From Pseudokineococcus lusitanus (lineage in GTDB: Bacteria > Actinomycetota > Actinomycetes > Actinomycetales > Quadrisphaeraceae): a DNA stretch of 64,000 bases. Position 1 is the stretch's first letter. Each line of letters opens with the position of its first letter. The notes under the pieces were generated by a model. That model made no database searches. It was not told the origin of the DNA and saw only the letters and a list, made by a program, of their open reading frames with translations. The position numbers were made by a program, and so were the translations under genes. The stretch spans positions 647,741-711,740 of the forward strand of contig NZ_RJKN01000001.1 in NCBI RefSeq assembly GCF_003751265.1. The letters run 5' to 3'. Below, piece by piece: positions 25,615 to 34,198 of this stretch.

Positions 25615-26660
25615 ACCGGGCGTGCCCCCGCGTCGGTGCCGCCCCGCGGCCCCCGGCGCAGGCCGACGGCGGTGAGGGTGGCGGCCAGCCCCACGAGCAC
25701 GACGACGTGGAGCAGCCAGCACCACAGCAGGGCGGCCACGACCCCGCCCACCGCGGCCGAGCCGCCGAACGGCGCCCCGATGTCCACGGGCAGGGCCACG
25801 AAGAGGACGATCCCCTGGATGAAGCCGGCCACGAAGGCGCCGGTGCAGAAGCCGCCCACGAGCGACGCCCGCCACGACAGCTCCTGCGGGGCGCTCGTCC
25901 GGAACGTCCAGGACAGCGGCAGCGAGACGACGACCCAGACGACGTTGAGCGCCAGGTAGACGCCGAGGGCCGTGCCGCCGACGCCGCGGGCGAAGAGGTC
26001 CGCCAGCAGGGGCGTCACGCCGAGGACGACGAGCAGGAGCAGGGGCGCGACGGCCAGGACCGGCAGCAGCGTCGCCCGGGCGCGCCAGCCCGGGCCGAGC
26101 CGGGCCAGCAGGCCGCGCCGCCGGGTCGCCCCGTCGTCCGCCGCGGGCAGCGGCGCGGACGTCCCGTGGGCGGGCCGGGCCCCCGTGGCCTCGCCCGCGC
26201 CGTCGCCGAGGGCCGCGTACGCGCGCCGGAGGCCCTCGCCGTAGAGGCTCGCGGGCAGCAGGCTGAAGAGGACGACCGGCCAGGACACGGAGAGCCCGTA
26301 GGCCACGACCCGCTCCGCCAGGACGTCCGCCCCCATCGCCGAGGGCAGGGCGGCCCGCATGCTCTCGCCGAGCGCGAGGACCCGGTCCTCGCCGACGGTC
26401 CAGCCGAGCACGCGGAGGGCGATGAGCACCGACGGGACGGCGGCGAGCGCCAGGTAGAAGGTGAGGCCCGCGGCGGTCAGGGGCAGCTCCCGGCGGGCCA
26501 GGAGCCGACGGGTAGCCGCCGGGAGGCGCCGGGCGACGTCGCCCCGGGACGGGGACGCGTCCTGCCCCGCCGCGGCGGGCGGACGGGACGAGGGGGTGCT
26601 CCCGCCGGCGGGCGGTCGGGACGGCACGGGCACCGCGGGGGCTGGTCCGGGCGGGTGCAC
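25611..26660 (-). CDS. YihY/BrkB family inner-membrane protein
   Basis: Integral membrane protein of 349 residues in the YihY/virulence-factor BrkB family (function not established; once wrongly called RNase BN). After a Pro/Ser-rich cytoplasmic start there are about six hydrophobic segments: GLTFYLALAAVPSVLIALRV, WPVVLFSLLPASL, LLPVLAVAPLLLLVVLGV, GVYLALNVVWVVVSLPLSW, a segment after CTGAFVAGFIQG, and LLWCWLLHVVVLVGLAATL. A charged loop of about 45 residues separates the second and third. GTG start. No operon partner. Confidence 0.85.
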   Translation of the reverse strand: MHPPGPAPAVPVPSRPPAGGSTPSSRPPAAAGQDASPSRGDVARRLPAATRRLLARRELPLTAAGLTFYLALAAVPSVLIALRVLGWTVGEDRVLALGESMRAALPSAMGADVLAERVVAYGLSVSWPVVLFSLLPASLYGEGLRRAYAALGDGAGEATGARPAHGTSAPLPAADDGATRRRGLLARLGPGWRARATLLPVLAVAPLLLLVVLGVTPLLADLFARGVGGTALGVYLALNVVWVVVSLPLSWTFRTSAPQELSWRASLVGGFCTGAFVAGFIQGIVLFVALPVDIGAPFGGSAAVGGVVAALLWCWLLHVVVLVGLAATLTAVGLRRGPRGGTDAGARPV

Positions 26661-26719
26661 CGCGGCAGCGTCGCACGCCCCCGGCGCGGCGTCCCGCCGG
26701 ACGGGGACGGGCGGGTGCC

Positions 26720-27865
26720 TCAGGCCACGAGGCCGAGCCGGCGCAGCTCGACCGTGAGGTCGTGGGGCCGCGACGCCGCACCCGTGGCGCCCTCGAGGTC
26801 GACGACGCCCTCGCGGAACAGCTGCACGAGGTGCTGGTCGAACGTCTGCATGCCGTAGAAGCCGCCCTCGGCGACGATCTGCTCGATCGACGCGGTCTTG
26901 TCGGGGTCAGCGACCGCCTCGGCGATGCGGCCGGTCCCGACGCAGACCTCGACGGCGACCGCCCGCCCCCTGCCGTCCGCCCGGGGCACGAGCCGCTGGC
27001 AGACCACGCCCCGCAGCGACGCGGCGAGCGACAGGCGCACCTGGCGCTGCTCGTCGGCGGGGAAGAAGTCGATGATGCGGCCGACCGTCTCGGTGGCGTC
27101 GGTCGTGTGCAGCGTGCTCATGACGAGGTGGCCGGTCTCGGCGGCGGCGAGCGCCGCGCGCACCGTCTCGGCGTCGCGCATCTCGCCGACGAGGACGACG
27201 TCCGGGTCCTGGCGCATCGCGGCCCGCATGGCCGCGGCGAAGTCGGCGGTGTCGAGGCCGAGCTCGCGCTGGTTGACCATGGCGAGCTTGTCCTGGTGGA
27301 GGACCTCGATGGGGTCCTCGATCGTCAGCAGGTGCACCTCGCGGTGGGTGTTGACGTGGTCGACCATCCCGGCGAGCGTCGTCGTCTTGCCCGACCCGGT
27401 GGGGCCCGTGACGAGGACGAGCCCGCGCTTCTCCAGCGCGAGGGTGCCGAGCACGGCCGGGACGCCGAGGTCGGCCAGCGGGACGGCGCCGACCGCCACC
27501 CGGCGGACGACGAGCCCCACCGAGCCGCGCGCGCGGAAGGCGTTGACGCGGAAGCGCCCGAGGCCCGGCACGGAGTGGGCGAAGTCGGCCTCGTTGGTGC
27601 GGTCGAAGACGGCACGGGCGTCGTCGCGCATGACCTGGCGCAGCAGCGCCTCCATGTCCGCCGGCGAGAGCGGGCGGTGCTGGAGGCGGCGCAGCCGGCC
27701 GTCGATCCGGACGCGCGGGGGCGAGCCCACCTTGCAGTGCAGGTCCGAGCCCTCCAGCTCGCAGAGCGCCCGGAGGAAGGGGTCGATGTGCAGCTCCGCC
27801 GACGCCTCGTCCGCGGCGGGCGGGGCGGCGGACGGCGGGGCGTCCGGGACGGCGGTCTGGCTCAC
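26720..27865 (-). CDS. pilT: PilT-like twitching-motility/type II-IV secretion ATPase, orphan
   Basis: Hexameric AAA+ ATPase of the PilT family, which retracts type IV pili. The 381-residue protein has the PilT N-terminal domain (LEGSDLHCKVGSPPRVRIDG), Walker A VTGPTGSGKTTT at 153-164, the Asp box LLTIEDPIEVLH, Walker B DPDVVLVGEMRDAET, and the His box GHLVMSTLHTTDA. The retraction-type AIRNLIRE motif is degenerate (KTASIEQIV). I prefer the GTG at 27863-27865, eight bases past the stop of the upstream biotin carrier gene; an ATG at 27907 would overlap that gene. No pilin, PilB, PilC or prepilin peptidase gene is in the window. Confidence 0.85.
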   Translation of the reverse strand: MSQTAVPDAPPSAAPPAADEASAELHIDPFLRALCELEGSDLHCKVGSPPRVRIDGRLRRLQHRPLSPADMEALLRQVMRDDARAVFDRTNEADFAHSVPGLGRFRVNAFRARGSVGLVVRRVAVGAVPLADLGVPAVLGTLALEKRGLVLVTGPTGSGKTTTLAGMVDHVNTHREVHLLTIEDPIEVLHQDKLAMVNQRELGLDTADFAAAMRAAMRQDPDVVLVGEMRDAETVRAALAAAETGHLVMSTLHTTDATETVGRIIDFFPADEQRQVRLSLAASLRGVVCQRLVPRADGRGRAVAVEVCVGTGRIAEAVADPDKTASIEQIVAEGGFYGMQTFDQHLVQLFREGVVDLEGATGAASRPHDLTVELRRLGLVA

Positions 27866-27872
27866 GCCCCCG

Positions 27873-28127
27873 TCATCGGCGGGCGGCGCCCGGCGCTTGA
27901 GCCGCACCGCCGGCGGCCTCGAGCACGACGAGGAGGTCGCCCTCCTGCACGACGTCCCCCGGCCCCACGGCCACGCGCACCACCCGGCCCGGTCCCTCGG
28001 GGACCACGGGGATCTCCATCTTCATCGACTCGAGGAGCAGGAGGGTCTGCCCGGCGGCGACGACGTCGCCCTCCGCCACCTCGACGCCGAGCACGCCCGC
28101 CACCATCTCCGCCCGGACGCTCTCCAC
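27873..28127 (-). CDS. Biotinylated carrier protein (BCCP, TB7.3-like)
   Basis: A small stand-alone biotin/lipoyl-domain protein of about 84 residues. The biotinylation motif is ESMKM in LLLLESMKMEIPVVPEG, followed by the second half repeat VVRVAVGPGDVVQEGDLLVV, as in acyl-CoA carboxylase carrier domains. It closely resembles mycobacterial TB7.3 (Rv3221c), which lies next to sigH-rshA in the same way, so synteny supports the call. The GTG start at 28127 is my best choice; the exact start is uncertain. pilT follows within eight bases and may be cotranscribed. Confidence 0.86.
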   Translation of the reverse strand: MESVRAEMVAGVLGVEVAEGDVVAAGQTLLLLESMKMEIPVVPEGPGRVVRVAVGPGDVVQEGDLLVVLEAAGGAAQAPGAARR

Positions 28128-28255
28128 GCGCGCAGCCAACCACGGCGACCCGGACCGCGGCAGGCCGTGGCGGGCCGCCGGGGCGACCGGCCGCCGCGGC
28201 CGGGTGTGGGACGATCGGGGCGACCGCAGGACCGAGACCCGGAGGGAGGAGCCGC

Positions 28256-28330
28256 ATGAGCAAGCGAGCCCGCAAGCGCCGCTCCCGCAAGAAGAACGGC
28301 GCCAACCACGGCAAGAAGCCCAACAGCTGA
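28256..28330 (+). CDS. Ribosomal protein bL37 (24 residues)
   Basis: A 24-residue, very basic peptide, reading SKRARKRRSRKKNGANHGKK near the start and ending PNS. It matches the small actinobacterial large-subunit protein bL37 found in mycobacterial ribosome structures, with the conserved ANHGK(R/K)PN tail. The ATG has a textbook ribosome-binding site (GGAGGGAGGA, five bases upstream). It lies between the biotin carrier gene and rsrA, opposite in strand to both. It is too short for most gene finders and easily missed. Confidence 0.85.
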   Translation: MSKRARKRRSRKKNGANHGKKPNS

Positions 28331-28350
28331 CCTGCCGGCGGACCCCGCGT

Positions 28351-28415
28351 CCGCACCGCACGACGACGAAGGCCACCCCGCGCGGCGGGGTGGCCTTCGT
28401 CGTCGTGCGGTGCGG
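28351..28415. terminator. 31-bp perfect hairpin, bidirectional terminator
   Basis: Arms 28351-28381 and 28385-28415 are fully complementary with a three-base GCG loop. It lies 21 bases past bL37 and 8 before the end of the convergent rsrA, so it can end both transcripts. It is the longest perfect stem in the window. Confidence 0.85.
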
Positions 28416-28422
28416 CGGGGCG

Positions 28423-28719
28423 TCAGCCGCGGGTCGTCGTGATCGAGGTCATGATCCGCACGCGCAGCGACTGCGGCGCGTGGTCGCCGGCGCAGGCCCG
28501 TCGGACGACCTCCCGGACGACGACCTCGACGTCGCGCTCGCGCAGGCACGGGGCGCACTCGGCGAGGTGCCGCTGGATGCGCGGCACGTCCACCTCGTCC
28601 TCGGCCGACAGCTCCTCGTCGAGGAAGGCGTAGAGGCGGTCGATGACCTCCTCGCAGTCCGTCTCGCCGGAGCGCGCACGCCCCTCGGGAGCCGCGTCCC
28701 CGCAGCGGCCGCCGCTCAC
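28423..28719 (-). CDS. rsrA: Anti-sigma factor RsrA/RshA (zinc-binding, redox-sensing)
   Basis: Zinc-containing anti-sigma factor that holds SigR/SigH until disulfide stress. The 98-residue protein has the ZAS motif His51-x3-Cys55-x2-Cys58 (HLAECAPC) and an extra N-terminal cysteine (Cys22), as in RsrA, where oxidation forms a disulfide and releases zinc. The GTG start overlaps the sigma-factor stop codon (GTGA, 28716-28719), so the two are translationally coupled. Confidence 0.93.
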   Translation of the reverse strand: MSGGRCGDAAPEGRARSGETDCEEVIDRLYAFLDEELSAEDEVDVPRIQRHLAECAPCLRERDVEVVVREVVRRACAGDHAPQSLRVRIMTSITTTRG

Positions 28720-29432
28720 GCGTCGGCCCCCCGGCCCGCGCCGACGACGCCGCGGTCGCGCGCGTAGTCCGCGAGCTGCTCGCGCAGCTGGCGCCGGCCG
28801 CGGTGCAGCCGGGACATCACGGTGCCGATGGGGGTCCCCATGATCTCCGCGATCTCCTTGTAGGCGAAGCCCTCGACGTCGGCGAGGTAGACCGCGATGC
28901 GGAAGTCCTCCGGGATGTTCTGGAGGGCCTCCTTGACGTCGGAGTCGGGGAGGTGGTCGAGCGCGTCCGTCTCCGCCGACCGCAGCCCCGTCGACGTGTG
29001 CGACTCCGCCCGCGCGAGCTGCCAGTCCTCGACGTCCTCGGAGTGGGACTGCTGGGGCTGCCGCTGCTTCTTGCGGTAGGTGTTGATGTAGGTGTTCGTG
29101 AGGATGCGGTACAGCCAGGCCTTGAGGTTCGTGCCCGGGCGGTACTGGTGGAAGGACGCGAAGGCCTTGGTGAAGGCCTCCTGCACGAGGTCCTCCGCGT
29201 CGGCCGGGTTCCGCGTCATGCGCATGGCGGCCGAGTACAGCTGGTCCAGGTGCTGCAGGGCCTCCGCCTCGAAGCGGGCCACCCGCTGCGCCGCGGACTC
29301 CGCCTCCGGGGCCCGCGAGCCGTCCTCGCCGCTGCCCTCGCCCACCTCGACCTCGGGCGCCTCGGCCGTGACGTCGGTCCCCGCCGGGGCGTCCGCCGCG
29401 GGGGTGGGGCTGTCGGTGCGCTCGTCTGCCAT
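28716..29432 (-). CDS. sigR: ECF sigma factor SigR/SigH (thiol-oxidative stress)
   Basis: Group IV sigma factor directing the disulfide-stress regulon. The 238-residue short form has region 2 ([20 protein letters not shown], then [20 protein letters not shown] and TYINTYRKK) and region 4 ([20 protein letters not shown], then [20 protein letters not shown]). The ATG at 29430-29432 follows a TACGCT -10 box by eight bases. An in-frame ATG at 29528 with its own AGGAGG site would add 32 residues and lies downstream of a SigR-type promoter, suggesting a second isoform. Cotranscribed with rsrA. Confidence 0.95.
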   Translation of the reverse strand: MADERTDSPTPAADAPAGTDVTAEAPEVEVGEGSGEDGSRAPEAESAAQRVARFEAEALQHLDQLYSAAMRMTRNPADAEDLVQEAFTKAFASFHQYRPGTNLKAWLYRILTNTYINTYRKKQRQPQQSHSEDVEDWQLARAESHTSTGLRSAETDALDHLPDSDVKEALQNIPEDFRIAVYLADVEGFAYKEIAEIMGTPIGTVMSRLHRGRRQLREQLADYARDRGVVGAGRGADA

Positions 29433-29528
29433 CACGGCCGAGCGTAGTCCGGCGGGCCGGGCGGTGCCCACCGCCGGGCACCGCAGCGGCGTCTCCGCGC
29501 GGTGGTTGTCCTCGAGGACGACCAGCAT
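29433..29528 (-). other. In-frame N-terminal extension of SigR (possible long isoform)
   Basis: Open in the sigR frame from ATG 29526-29528, encoding 32 residues that begin [30 protein letters not shown] immediately precedes the ATG, a better ribosome-binding site than the short form has. Streptomyces SigR is known to be made as a short stable and a long unstable form from two promoters; the layout here is the same. Whether this stretch is translated is inference. Confidence 0.55.
29441..29446 (-). promoter_or_regulatory. -10 box for short SigR (housekeeping, leaderless)
   Basis: TACGCT on the minus strand, eight bases before the ATG at 29432. It would give a near-leaderless message for the 238-residue form. 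No clear -35 was seen. Confidence 0.5.
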
Positions 29529-29619
29529 CGTGCCCTCCTGCTCTGGTCTGCGTCGGTACCGGCACCTCGCGGCCGGGGGCGTCGTGCCTCCCGGCGGTCC
29601 GGTGCGTGTCCCCCGCGTC

Positions 29620-29645
29620 AACCGCCGTCGCGCGGCGGCTGTTCC
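29620..29645 (-). promoter_or_regulatory. SigR-dependent autoregulatory promoter
   Basis: Minus strand GGAAC (29641-29645), 18 bases, then GTT (29620-29622). This matches the SigR/SigH consensus GGAA(T/C)-N18-GTT. Transcription would start about 80 bases before the upstream ATG at 29528, so the induced transcript would carry the long open frame. The spacer itself contains a CCGCCG/CGGCGG inverted repeat. Confidence 0.75.
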
Positions 29646-29752
29646 TCGCCCGCCACCGGCCCCGCCGGCGCCCCGTCGACGGGCCCGGCGGGACACCCCG
29701 CGCCGGTCGTCCTGCGTGGTGGGTGGGCCACCGATGCGGTAGACCAGCAGGC

Positions 29753-30313
29753 ATGTCCCTCATGCGACGCCTCGCCCGCCCGCTGATCGCCGCCGCCTTC
29801 GTGGACCAGGGCGTCCAGCTCGCCCGCCGCGCGCCCGCCCACGCCGACGCGTGGTCGCCGCTCGTCGAGCGCGTCCGCTCCCCGCTGGGCCTCGGCGACA
29901 CGCCCACGGCCACCGTCGTGCGCGCCGACGGCGCCGCCATGGCCGTCTCGGCCCTCCTCTTCGGCCTCGGCCGCCTCCCCCGCCTCTCGGCCGCGGTCAT
30001 GGCGGCGAGCCTCGCGCCGGCCGCCCTCTCCGAGCACGCCTTCTGGAAGGCCGACGGGGTCGACGAGCGCAAGCGCCAGCGGACGCTGCTCCTCAAGGAC
30101 CTCGGCCTCGTGGGCGCCGCCCTCGTGTCGGCGGTGGACACCGACGGCAAGCCCGGTCTGTCGTGGCGCTCGCGCCGCGCGGCCAAGGACGCGGGCCGCG
30201 CCGGCCGCGCCGCCGGCAAGCTGGCCCGCCGCGAGGCCCGGCACGCGGCCCGGACCGCCGACCGCTCCGTGCGCCTCGCCGGGCACCGCGTGGGCGACAA
30301 GATCGGCGTCTGA
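29753..30313 (+). CDS. DoxX family membrane protein
   Basis: A 186-residue DoxX-family protein starting [20 protein letters not shown], the usual first segment. Further hydrophobic stretches include [20 protein letters not shown], a second around [17 protein letters not shown], and [20 protein letters not shown]. The C-terminal 50 residues are Arg/Ala/Lys rich and cytoplasmic. DoxX proteins associate with thiol and oxidative stress in mycobacteria, and this one is divergent from sigR, but no SigR-type promoter on its own strand was recognised. Start at the ATG 29753. Confidence 0.8.
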   Translation: MSLMRRLARPLIAAAFVDQGVQLARRAPAHADAWSPLVERVRSPLGLGDTPTATVVRADGAAMAVSALLFGLGRLPRLSAAVMAASLAPAALSEHAFWKADGVDERKRQRTLLLKDLGLVGAALVSAVDTDGKPGLSWRSRRAAKDAGRAGRAAGKLARREARHAARTADRSVRLAGHRVGDKIGV

Positions 30314-30350
30314 GCACGCACCACCCGCCCGGCACGCCCGGGCGGTCGTC

Positions 30351-30384
30351 GGAGGGCGGTCGGGGAGCACCCCGGCCGCCCTCC
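30351..30384 (+). terminator. 15-bp hairpin after doxX-like gene
   Basis: Arms 30351-30365 and 30370-30384 pair with one G-T wobble around AGCA, 37 bases past the stop. The next gene, aroA, has its own promoter beyond it. Confidence 0.7.
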
Positions 30385-30453
30385 GTCGTCCCGCGGCGGG
30401 GGCGGTGACGGGCCCCGCCCGCCCGGTCGCGCGAGGTCGGCCGGCCACCTCCC

Positions 30454-30459
30454 TACGCT
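30454..30459 (+). promoter_or_regulatory. -10 box of aroA (leaderless)
   Basis: TACGCT followed by six bases and the aroA ATG at 30466. The spacing places the transcription start at or within a base or two of the start codon. Confidence 0.55.
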
Positions 30460-30465
30460 GGCGCC

Positions 30466-31788
30466 ATGGAGCTCTCCCGGTGGCCGGCCCCGCACGCCGA
30501 CCGGCCCGTCGACGCCGTCGTCGCCCTCCCCGGGTCGAAGTCGCTGACCAACCGCTACCTCGTCCTCGCCGCGCTCGCCGACGGGCCGTCCCTCGTCCGC
30601 GCGCCCCTGCGCTCGCGGGACACCCTCCTCATGGCGCGCGGGCTCGAGGCCCTCGGCGCCCGCGTCGAGGAGGTCCCCGGCGCAGCCGGCGGCACGGACT
30701 GGCGGGTGACGCCGGCCGCCGCCCTCACCGGCGGCTCCGTCGACGTCGGCCTCGCGGGGACCGTCATGCGCTTCGTCCCGCCCGTCGCCGCGCTGGCGAC
30801 CGGTGACGTCCGCCTCGACGGCGACCCCCGGGCCCGCGAGCGGCCCCTGGCCCCGGTGGTCGGGGCCCTCCGCGACCTCGGGGTCGAGGTCGACGACGCC
30901 GGGCGGGGCGCCCTCCCCCTCGTCGTGCACGGCCGCGGCGCGGTCCCCGGGGGCGAGGTCAGCCTCGACGCCGCCGCCTCGAGCCAGTTCGTCTCCGGGC
31001 TGCTGCTCGCCGCGGCCCGCTACGAGCGGGGTCTCGTCGTCCGCCACGTCGGCCCGCCGCTGCCCAGCCAGCCGCACGTCGCCATGACCGTCGAGGTCCT
31101 CCGGGACGCCGGCGCGGTCGTCGAGGAGCGCGGCGAGGACGTGTGGGCCGTGGCCCCCGGCCCGCTGCAGCCGCTCGACGTCGACGTCGAGCCGGACCTG
31201 TCCAACGCCGCCCCCTTCCTCGCCGCGGCGGCCGTCACGGGCGGACGGGTGCGGGTCGTCGGCTGGCCGCAGCGCACGACCCAGGCCGGCGACCTCCTGC
31301 GCGACCTGCTCGACGAGATGGGCGCGGAGGTCTCGCTCGACCGGGACGGCCTCGTCGTCCGCGGCGGCGACCTCTACGGCGTCGACGTCGACCTGCGGGA
31401 GGCGGGCGAGCTGGTCCCCGTCGTCGCCGCGCTGGCCGCCCTGGCGTCCTCCCCCACCCGCCTGCGCGGCGTGGCCCACCTGCGCGGGCACGAGACCGAC
31501 CGCCTCGCGGCGGTGGTCGCCGAGATCACCCGGCTCGGCGGCTCGGCCGAGGAGACGGCGGACGGCCTCGTCGTCCGGCCGGCCCCGCTGCACGGCGGGC
31601 TCGTGCGCACGTACGCCGACCACCGCATGGCGCAGATGGGCGCCGTGCTGGGACTCGCGGTGCCGGACGTCGTCGTCGAGGACGTCGAGACGACGCGCAA
31701 GACCCTGCCGGACTTCCCCGGCCTCTGGGCGGCGATGCTCGCCGGGGAGCAGGCCGGCGCCCCGGCGGCGGGGGCCCCCGGACGGTGA
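30466..31788 (+). CDS. aroA: 3-Phosphoshikimate 1-carboxyvinyltransferase (EPSP synthase)
   Basis: Transfers enolpyruvyl from PEP to shikimate-3-phosphate in aromatic amino-acid synthesis. The 440-residue protein has the N-terminal [20 protein letters not shown] (Lys25 region, PEP and S3P binding), [29 protein letters not shown], and the C-terminal [12 protein letters not shown] and [18 protein letters not shown] motifs. The PEP loop reads LAGTVMRF where most enzymes have NAGTAMRF. The substitution alters residues next to the glyphosate-contact Gly, which is itself kept. Overlaps rsgA by four bases (GTGA). Confidence 0.95.
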   Translation: MELSRWPAPHADRPVDAVVALPGSKSLTNRYLVLAALADGPSLVRAPLRSRDTLLMARGLEALGARVEEVPGAAGGTDWRVTPAAALTGGSVDVGLAGTVMRFVPPVAALATGDVRLDGDPRARERPLAPVVGALRDLGVEVDDAGRGALPLVVHGRGAVPGGEVSLDAAASSQFVSGLLLAAARYERGLVVRHVGPPLPSQPHVAMTVEVLRDAGAVVEERGEDVWAVAPGPLQPLDVDVEPDLSNAAPFLAAAAVTGGRVRVVGWPQRTTQAGDLLRDLLDEMGAEVSLDRDGLVVRGGDLYGVDVDLREAGELVPVVAALAALASSPTRLRGVAHLRGHETDRLAAVVAEITRLGGSAEETADGLVVRPAPLHGGLVRTYADHRMAQMGAVLGLAVPDVVVEDVETTRKTLPDFPGLWAAMLAGEQAGAPAAGAPGR

Positions 31789-32951
31789 GCCGGCGAGCGC
31801 CCGACGAGGACGACGTCCGCAGCCGCCCGAACCCCCGGGGGTCGCGGCCGCGGACCAAGCAGCGCCCCCGGCACGAGGACGCCGTGCCGGGGCTCGTCCT
31901 CACCGTCGACCGCGGCCGCTCCACCGTCCTCGTCGACGGCGCCGAGGTGACCGCGGTGCGCTCGCGCGAGCTGGGGCGCACGGGCGTCGTCGTCGGGGAC
32001 GCGGTCCACCTCGTCGGCGACACGAGCGGGGACCCCGGCACCATCGCCCGCGTCGTCCGGGTCGACGAGCGCCGCACCGTGCTGCGCCGGTCCGCGGACG
32101 ACGACGACCCCGTCGAGCGGGTCCTCGTCGCCAACGCCGACCAGCTGGCGGTCGTCGTCGCGGCCGCCGACCCGGAGCCGCGGACGGGCCTCGTCGACCG
32201 CTGCCTCGTCGCCGCCCTCGACGCGGGCATGGACGTCCTCCTCGTCGTGACGAAGGGCGACCTGGCCGACCCCGCGGCCTTCGTCGCCGGGTACGCGGCG
32301 CTCGACCTGCCGTCGGTCGTCCTGCGCCGCGCCGCCCGCCCCGACGGCACACCGGTGGTCGACGACGAGGGACGCCCGCGGCACGACCCCGCCGGGCTCG
32401 CGGTGCTGCGCGAGCGGCTCGCCGGCCGCACGACCGTCCTCGTCGGCCACTCCGGCGTCGGCAAGTCGACGCTCGTCAACGCCCTCGTGCCGGACGCCGC
32501 CCGCGCCACCGGGCGGGTCAACGACGTCACCGGCCGCGGCCGCCACACCTCCTCCTCGGCCCTGGCGCTGCGCCTGCCCGCGACCGCCCCGGGCGACGGC
32601 GGCAGGGACGGCGGCAGGGACGACGCCAGGGACGGCGGCACCGACGACGGGCCCGCGGGGTGGGTCGTCGACACGCCCGGCGTCCGCAGCTTCGGCCTCG
32701 CGCACGTGCGGCCGTCCTCCCTGCTCGCCGCCTTCCCCGACCTCGAGCCGGGCGAGGAGGGCTGCCCGCGCGGCTGCTCCCACGACGAGCCGGAGTGCGG
32801 CCTCGACGCCTGGGTCGCCTCGGGCGCGGCGGGGCCCGCCGGCCCGGCCCGGCTCGAGTCGCTGCGGCGCCTCCTGCGCAGCCGCGCGGGCGGCGAGGAG
32901 GCCGGCGGCGCGCCCGTGCGGCCCGACGTGCCCGCCGCGGGCAGCCGGTAG
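31785..32951 (+). CDS. rsgA: Ribosome small-subunit-dependent GTPase A
   Basis: Circularly permuted GTPase that helps 30S maturation. The 388-residue protein has an N-terminal OB fold ([20 protein letters not shown]), then the permuted G motifs: G4 TKGD at 156-159, G1 GHSGVGKST at 221-229 and G3 DTPGVRSFG. The zinc-binding end is [17 protein letters not shown]. Between G1 and G3 there is a low-complexity insert of about 20 residues ([17 protein letters not shown]), encoded by near-repeats at 32597-32650. Its GTG overlaps the aroA stop, so the two are coupled. Confidence 0.93.
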   Translation: MSRRAPDEDDVRSRPNPRGSRPRTKQRPRHEDAVPGLVLTVDRGRSTVLVDGAEVTAVRSRELGRTGVVVGDAVHLVGDTSGDPGTIARVVRVDERRTVLRRSADDDDPVERVLVANADQLAVVVAAADPEPRTGLVDRCLVAALDAGMDVLLVVTKGDLADPAAFVAGYAALDLPSVVLRRAARPDGTPVVDDEGRPRHDPAGLAVLRERLAGRTTVLVGHSGVGKSTLVNALVPDAARATGRVNDVTGRGRHTSSSALALRLPATAPGDGGRDGGRDDARDGGTDDGPAGWVVDTPGVRSFGLAHVRPSSLLAAFPDLEPGEEGCPRGCSHDEPECGLDAWVASGAAGPAGPARLESLRRLLRSRAGGEEAGGAPVRPDVPAAGSR

Positions 32952-32989
32952 CGACGGCCGGCGACGGGACGGGCGGTAGCGTCCGCCCG

Positions 32990-33817
32990 GTGAGCCCGAC
33001 CTCCGCCGACAGCCTCCGCCGGGCCCGCGGCGTCGACGACGACCTCCGCCTCGCGCACGTCGTCGCGGACGCCGTCGACGGCCTGACGACGTCCCGCGCC
33101 GGCGCCCTCGACCTGCAGGTCGACACCAAGCCCGACCTCACGCCCGTCACCGACGCCGACCGCGCCGCCGAGGAGCTCGTGCGCTCGCAGCTGGCGCGGG
33201 TCCGTCCCCGCGACGCGGTCCTCGGCGAGGAGGGCGGCCTCACGGGCGGCGGCTCCCGGCAGTGGGTCGTCGACCCCATCGACGGCACGAAGAACTTCGT
33301 CCGCGGCGTGCCGGTGTGGGCGACGCTCCTGGCGCTGCTCGTCGACGGCGAGCCCGTGCTCGGCGTCGTCTCCGCGCCCGCGCTCGGCCGCCGCTGGTGG
33401 GCCGCCACGGGCACCGGCGCGTGGACGGGCCGCTCGTTGGCGTCGGCGCGGCAGATCCACGTCTCGGAGGTCGACGAGCTCGCCGACGCCTCGCTGTCCT
33501 TCTCCAGCCTGACCGGGTGGGAGGAGGCCGGCCGCCTCGACGGCTTCCTCGACCTCACCCGGCAGGTGTGGCGCACCCGCGCCTACGGCGACTTCTGGTC
33601 GCACGTCCTCGTCGCCGAGGGCGCCGTCGACGTGGCCTGCGAGCCGGAGCTGGCCCTGCACGACATGGCCGCGCTCGTCCCCGTCGTCACCGAGGCCGGC
33701 GGTCGCCTCACCTCCCTCGCCGGCGTGGACGGGCCGCACGGCGGCAGCGCCGTCGTCACCAACGGCCGGCTGCACGAGCGGGTGCTCGAGGCGCTCGCCG
33801 CGCGCGGGGACGCCTGA
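32990..33817 (+). CDS. hisN: Histidinol-phosphatase (inositol monophosphatase family)
   Basis: Mg-dependent phosphatase of 275 residues. It has [22 protein letters not shown] (Glu80) and the metal motif [20 protein letters not shown] (Asp95, Asp98), and ends with the second IMPase signature region ([20 protein letters not shown], with the Asp of [11 protein letters not shown]). It matches actinobacterial HisN, which usually sits right after aroA-rsgA. The GTG at 32990 is seven bases after a TAGCGT -10 box (32977-32982), so hisN probably also has its own leaderless promoter. Confidence 0.88.
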   Translation: MSPTSADSLRRARGVDDDLRLAHVVADAVDGLTTSRAGALDLQVDTKPDLTPVTDADRAAEELVRSQLARVRPRDAVLGEEGGLTGGGSRQWVVDPIDGTKNFVRGVPVWATLLALLVDGEPVLGVVSAPALGRRWWAATGTGAWTGRSLASARQIHVSEVDELADASLSFSSLTGWEEAGRLDGFLDLTRQVWRTRAYGDFWSHVLVAEGAVDVACEPELALHDMAALVPVVTEAGGRLTSLAGVDGPHGGSAVVTNGRLHERVLEALAARGDA

Positions 33818-33888
33818 GCCGCAGCCCGGACCGTCCCGGACGCGGCTCTCGGCGCGCGCCCGCCGCACCCCGCGCGCAGGATGGCGGC

Positions 33889-34131
33889 ATGACCTCCCCC
33901 AGCCCCGACCCGGACCCGAGCGACACCCCCGGCCTCGAGCCGGGCGGCGGCGTCCGCCCGGGCGACACGCCGCCGTCGGAGGCGGGGACGTCCGGTCTCT
34001 CGGACAACAAGCCGACCGACCAGAAGCAGCCGTCGGGCGCGGTCAACAAGGCGGTCCCGATCGCGATCATCGGGCTCGTCCTGCTCTTCGTCCTCTTCTT
34101 CGTCGTCCGGGCCATCTTCTTCCCCGGCTGA
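33889..34131 (+). CDS. DUF6480-like small membrane protein
   Basis: An 80-residue protein with a Pro/Asp/Gly-rich N-terminus (DTPGLEPGGGVRPGDTPPSE, then AGTSGLSDNKPTDQ) and one C-terminal transmembrane segment (VPIAIIGLVLLFVLFFVVRA). The pattern matches the DUF6480 family of actinobacteria. Function unknown. The ATG is preceded by CAGGAT and six bases, a weak version of the leaderless layout. A terminator hairpin follows 17 bases after the stop. Confidence 0.75.
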   Translation: MTSPSPDPDPSDTPGLEPGGGVRPGDTPPSEAGTSGLSDNKPTDQKQPSGAVNKAVPIAIIGLVLLFVLFFVVRAIFFPG

Positions 34132-34148
34132 CCACCCGCCCCGCACGC

Positions 34149-34183
34149 ACGGAGCCCCGTGGCCGTCGGCCACGGGGCTCCGT
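34149..34183. terminator. 16-bp perfect hairpin, bidirectional
   Basis: Arms 34149-34164 (ACGGAGCCCCGTGGCC) and 34168-34183 around a GTC loop. It lies between the convergent ends of the DUF6480-like gene and zwf (stop at 34199). Confidence 0.8.
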
Positions 34184-34198
34184 CGTGCACGGGGCGGG

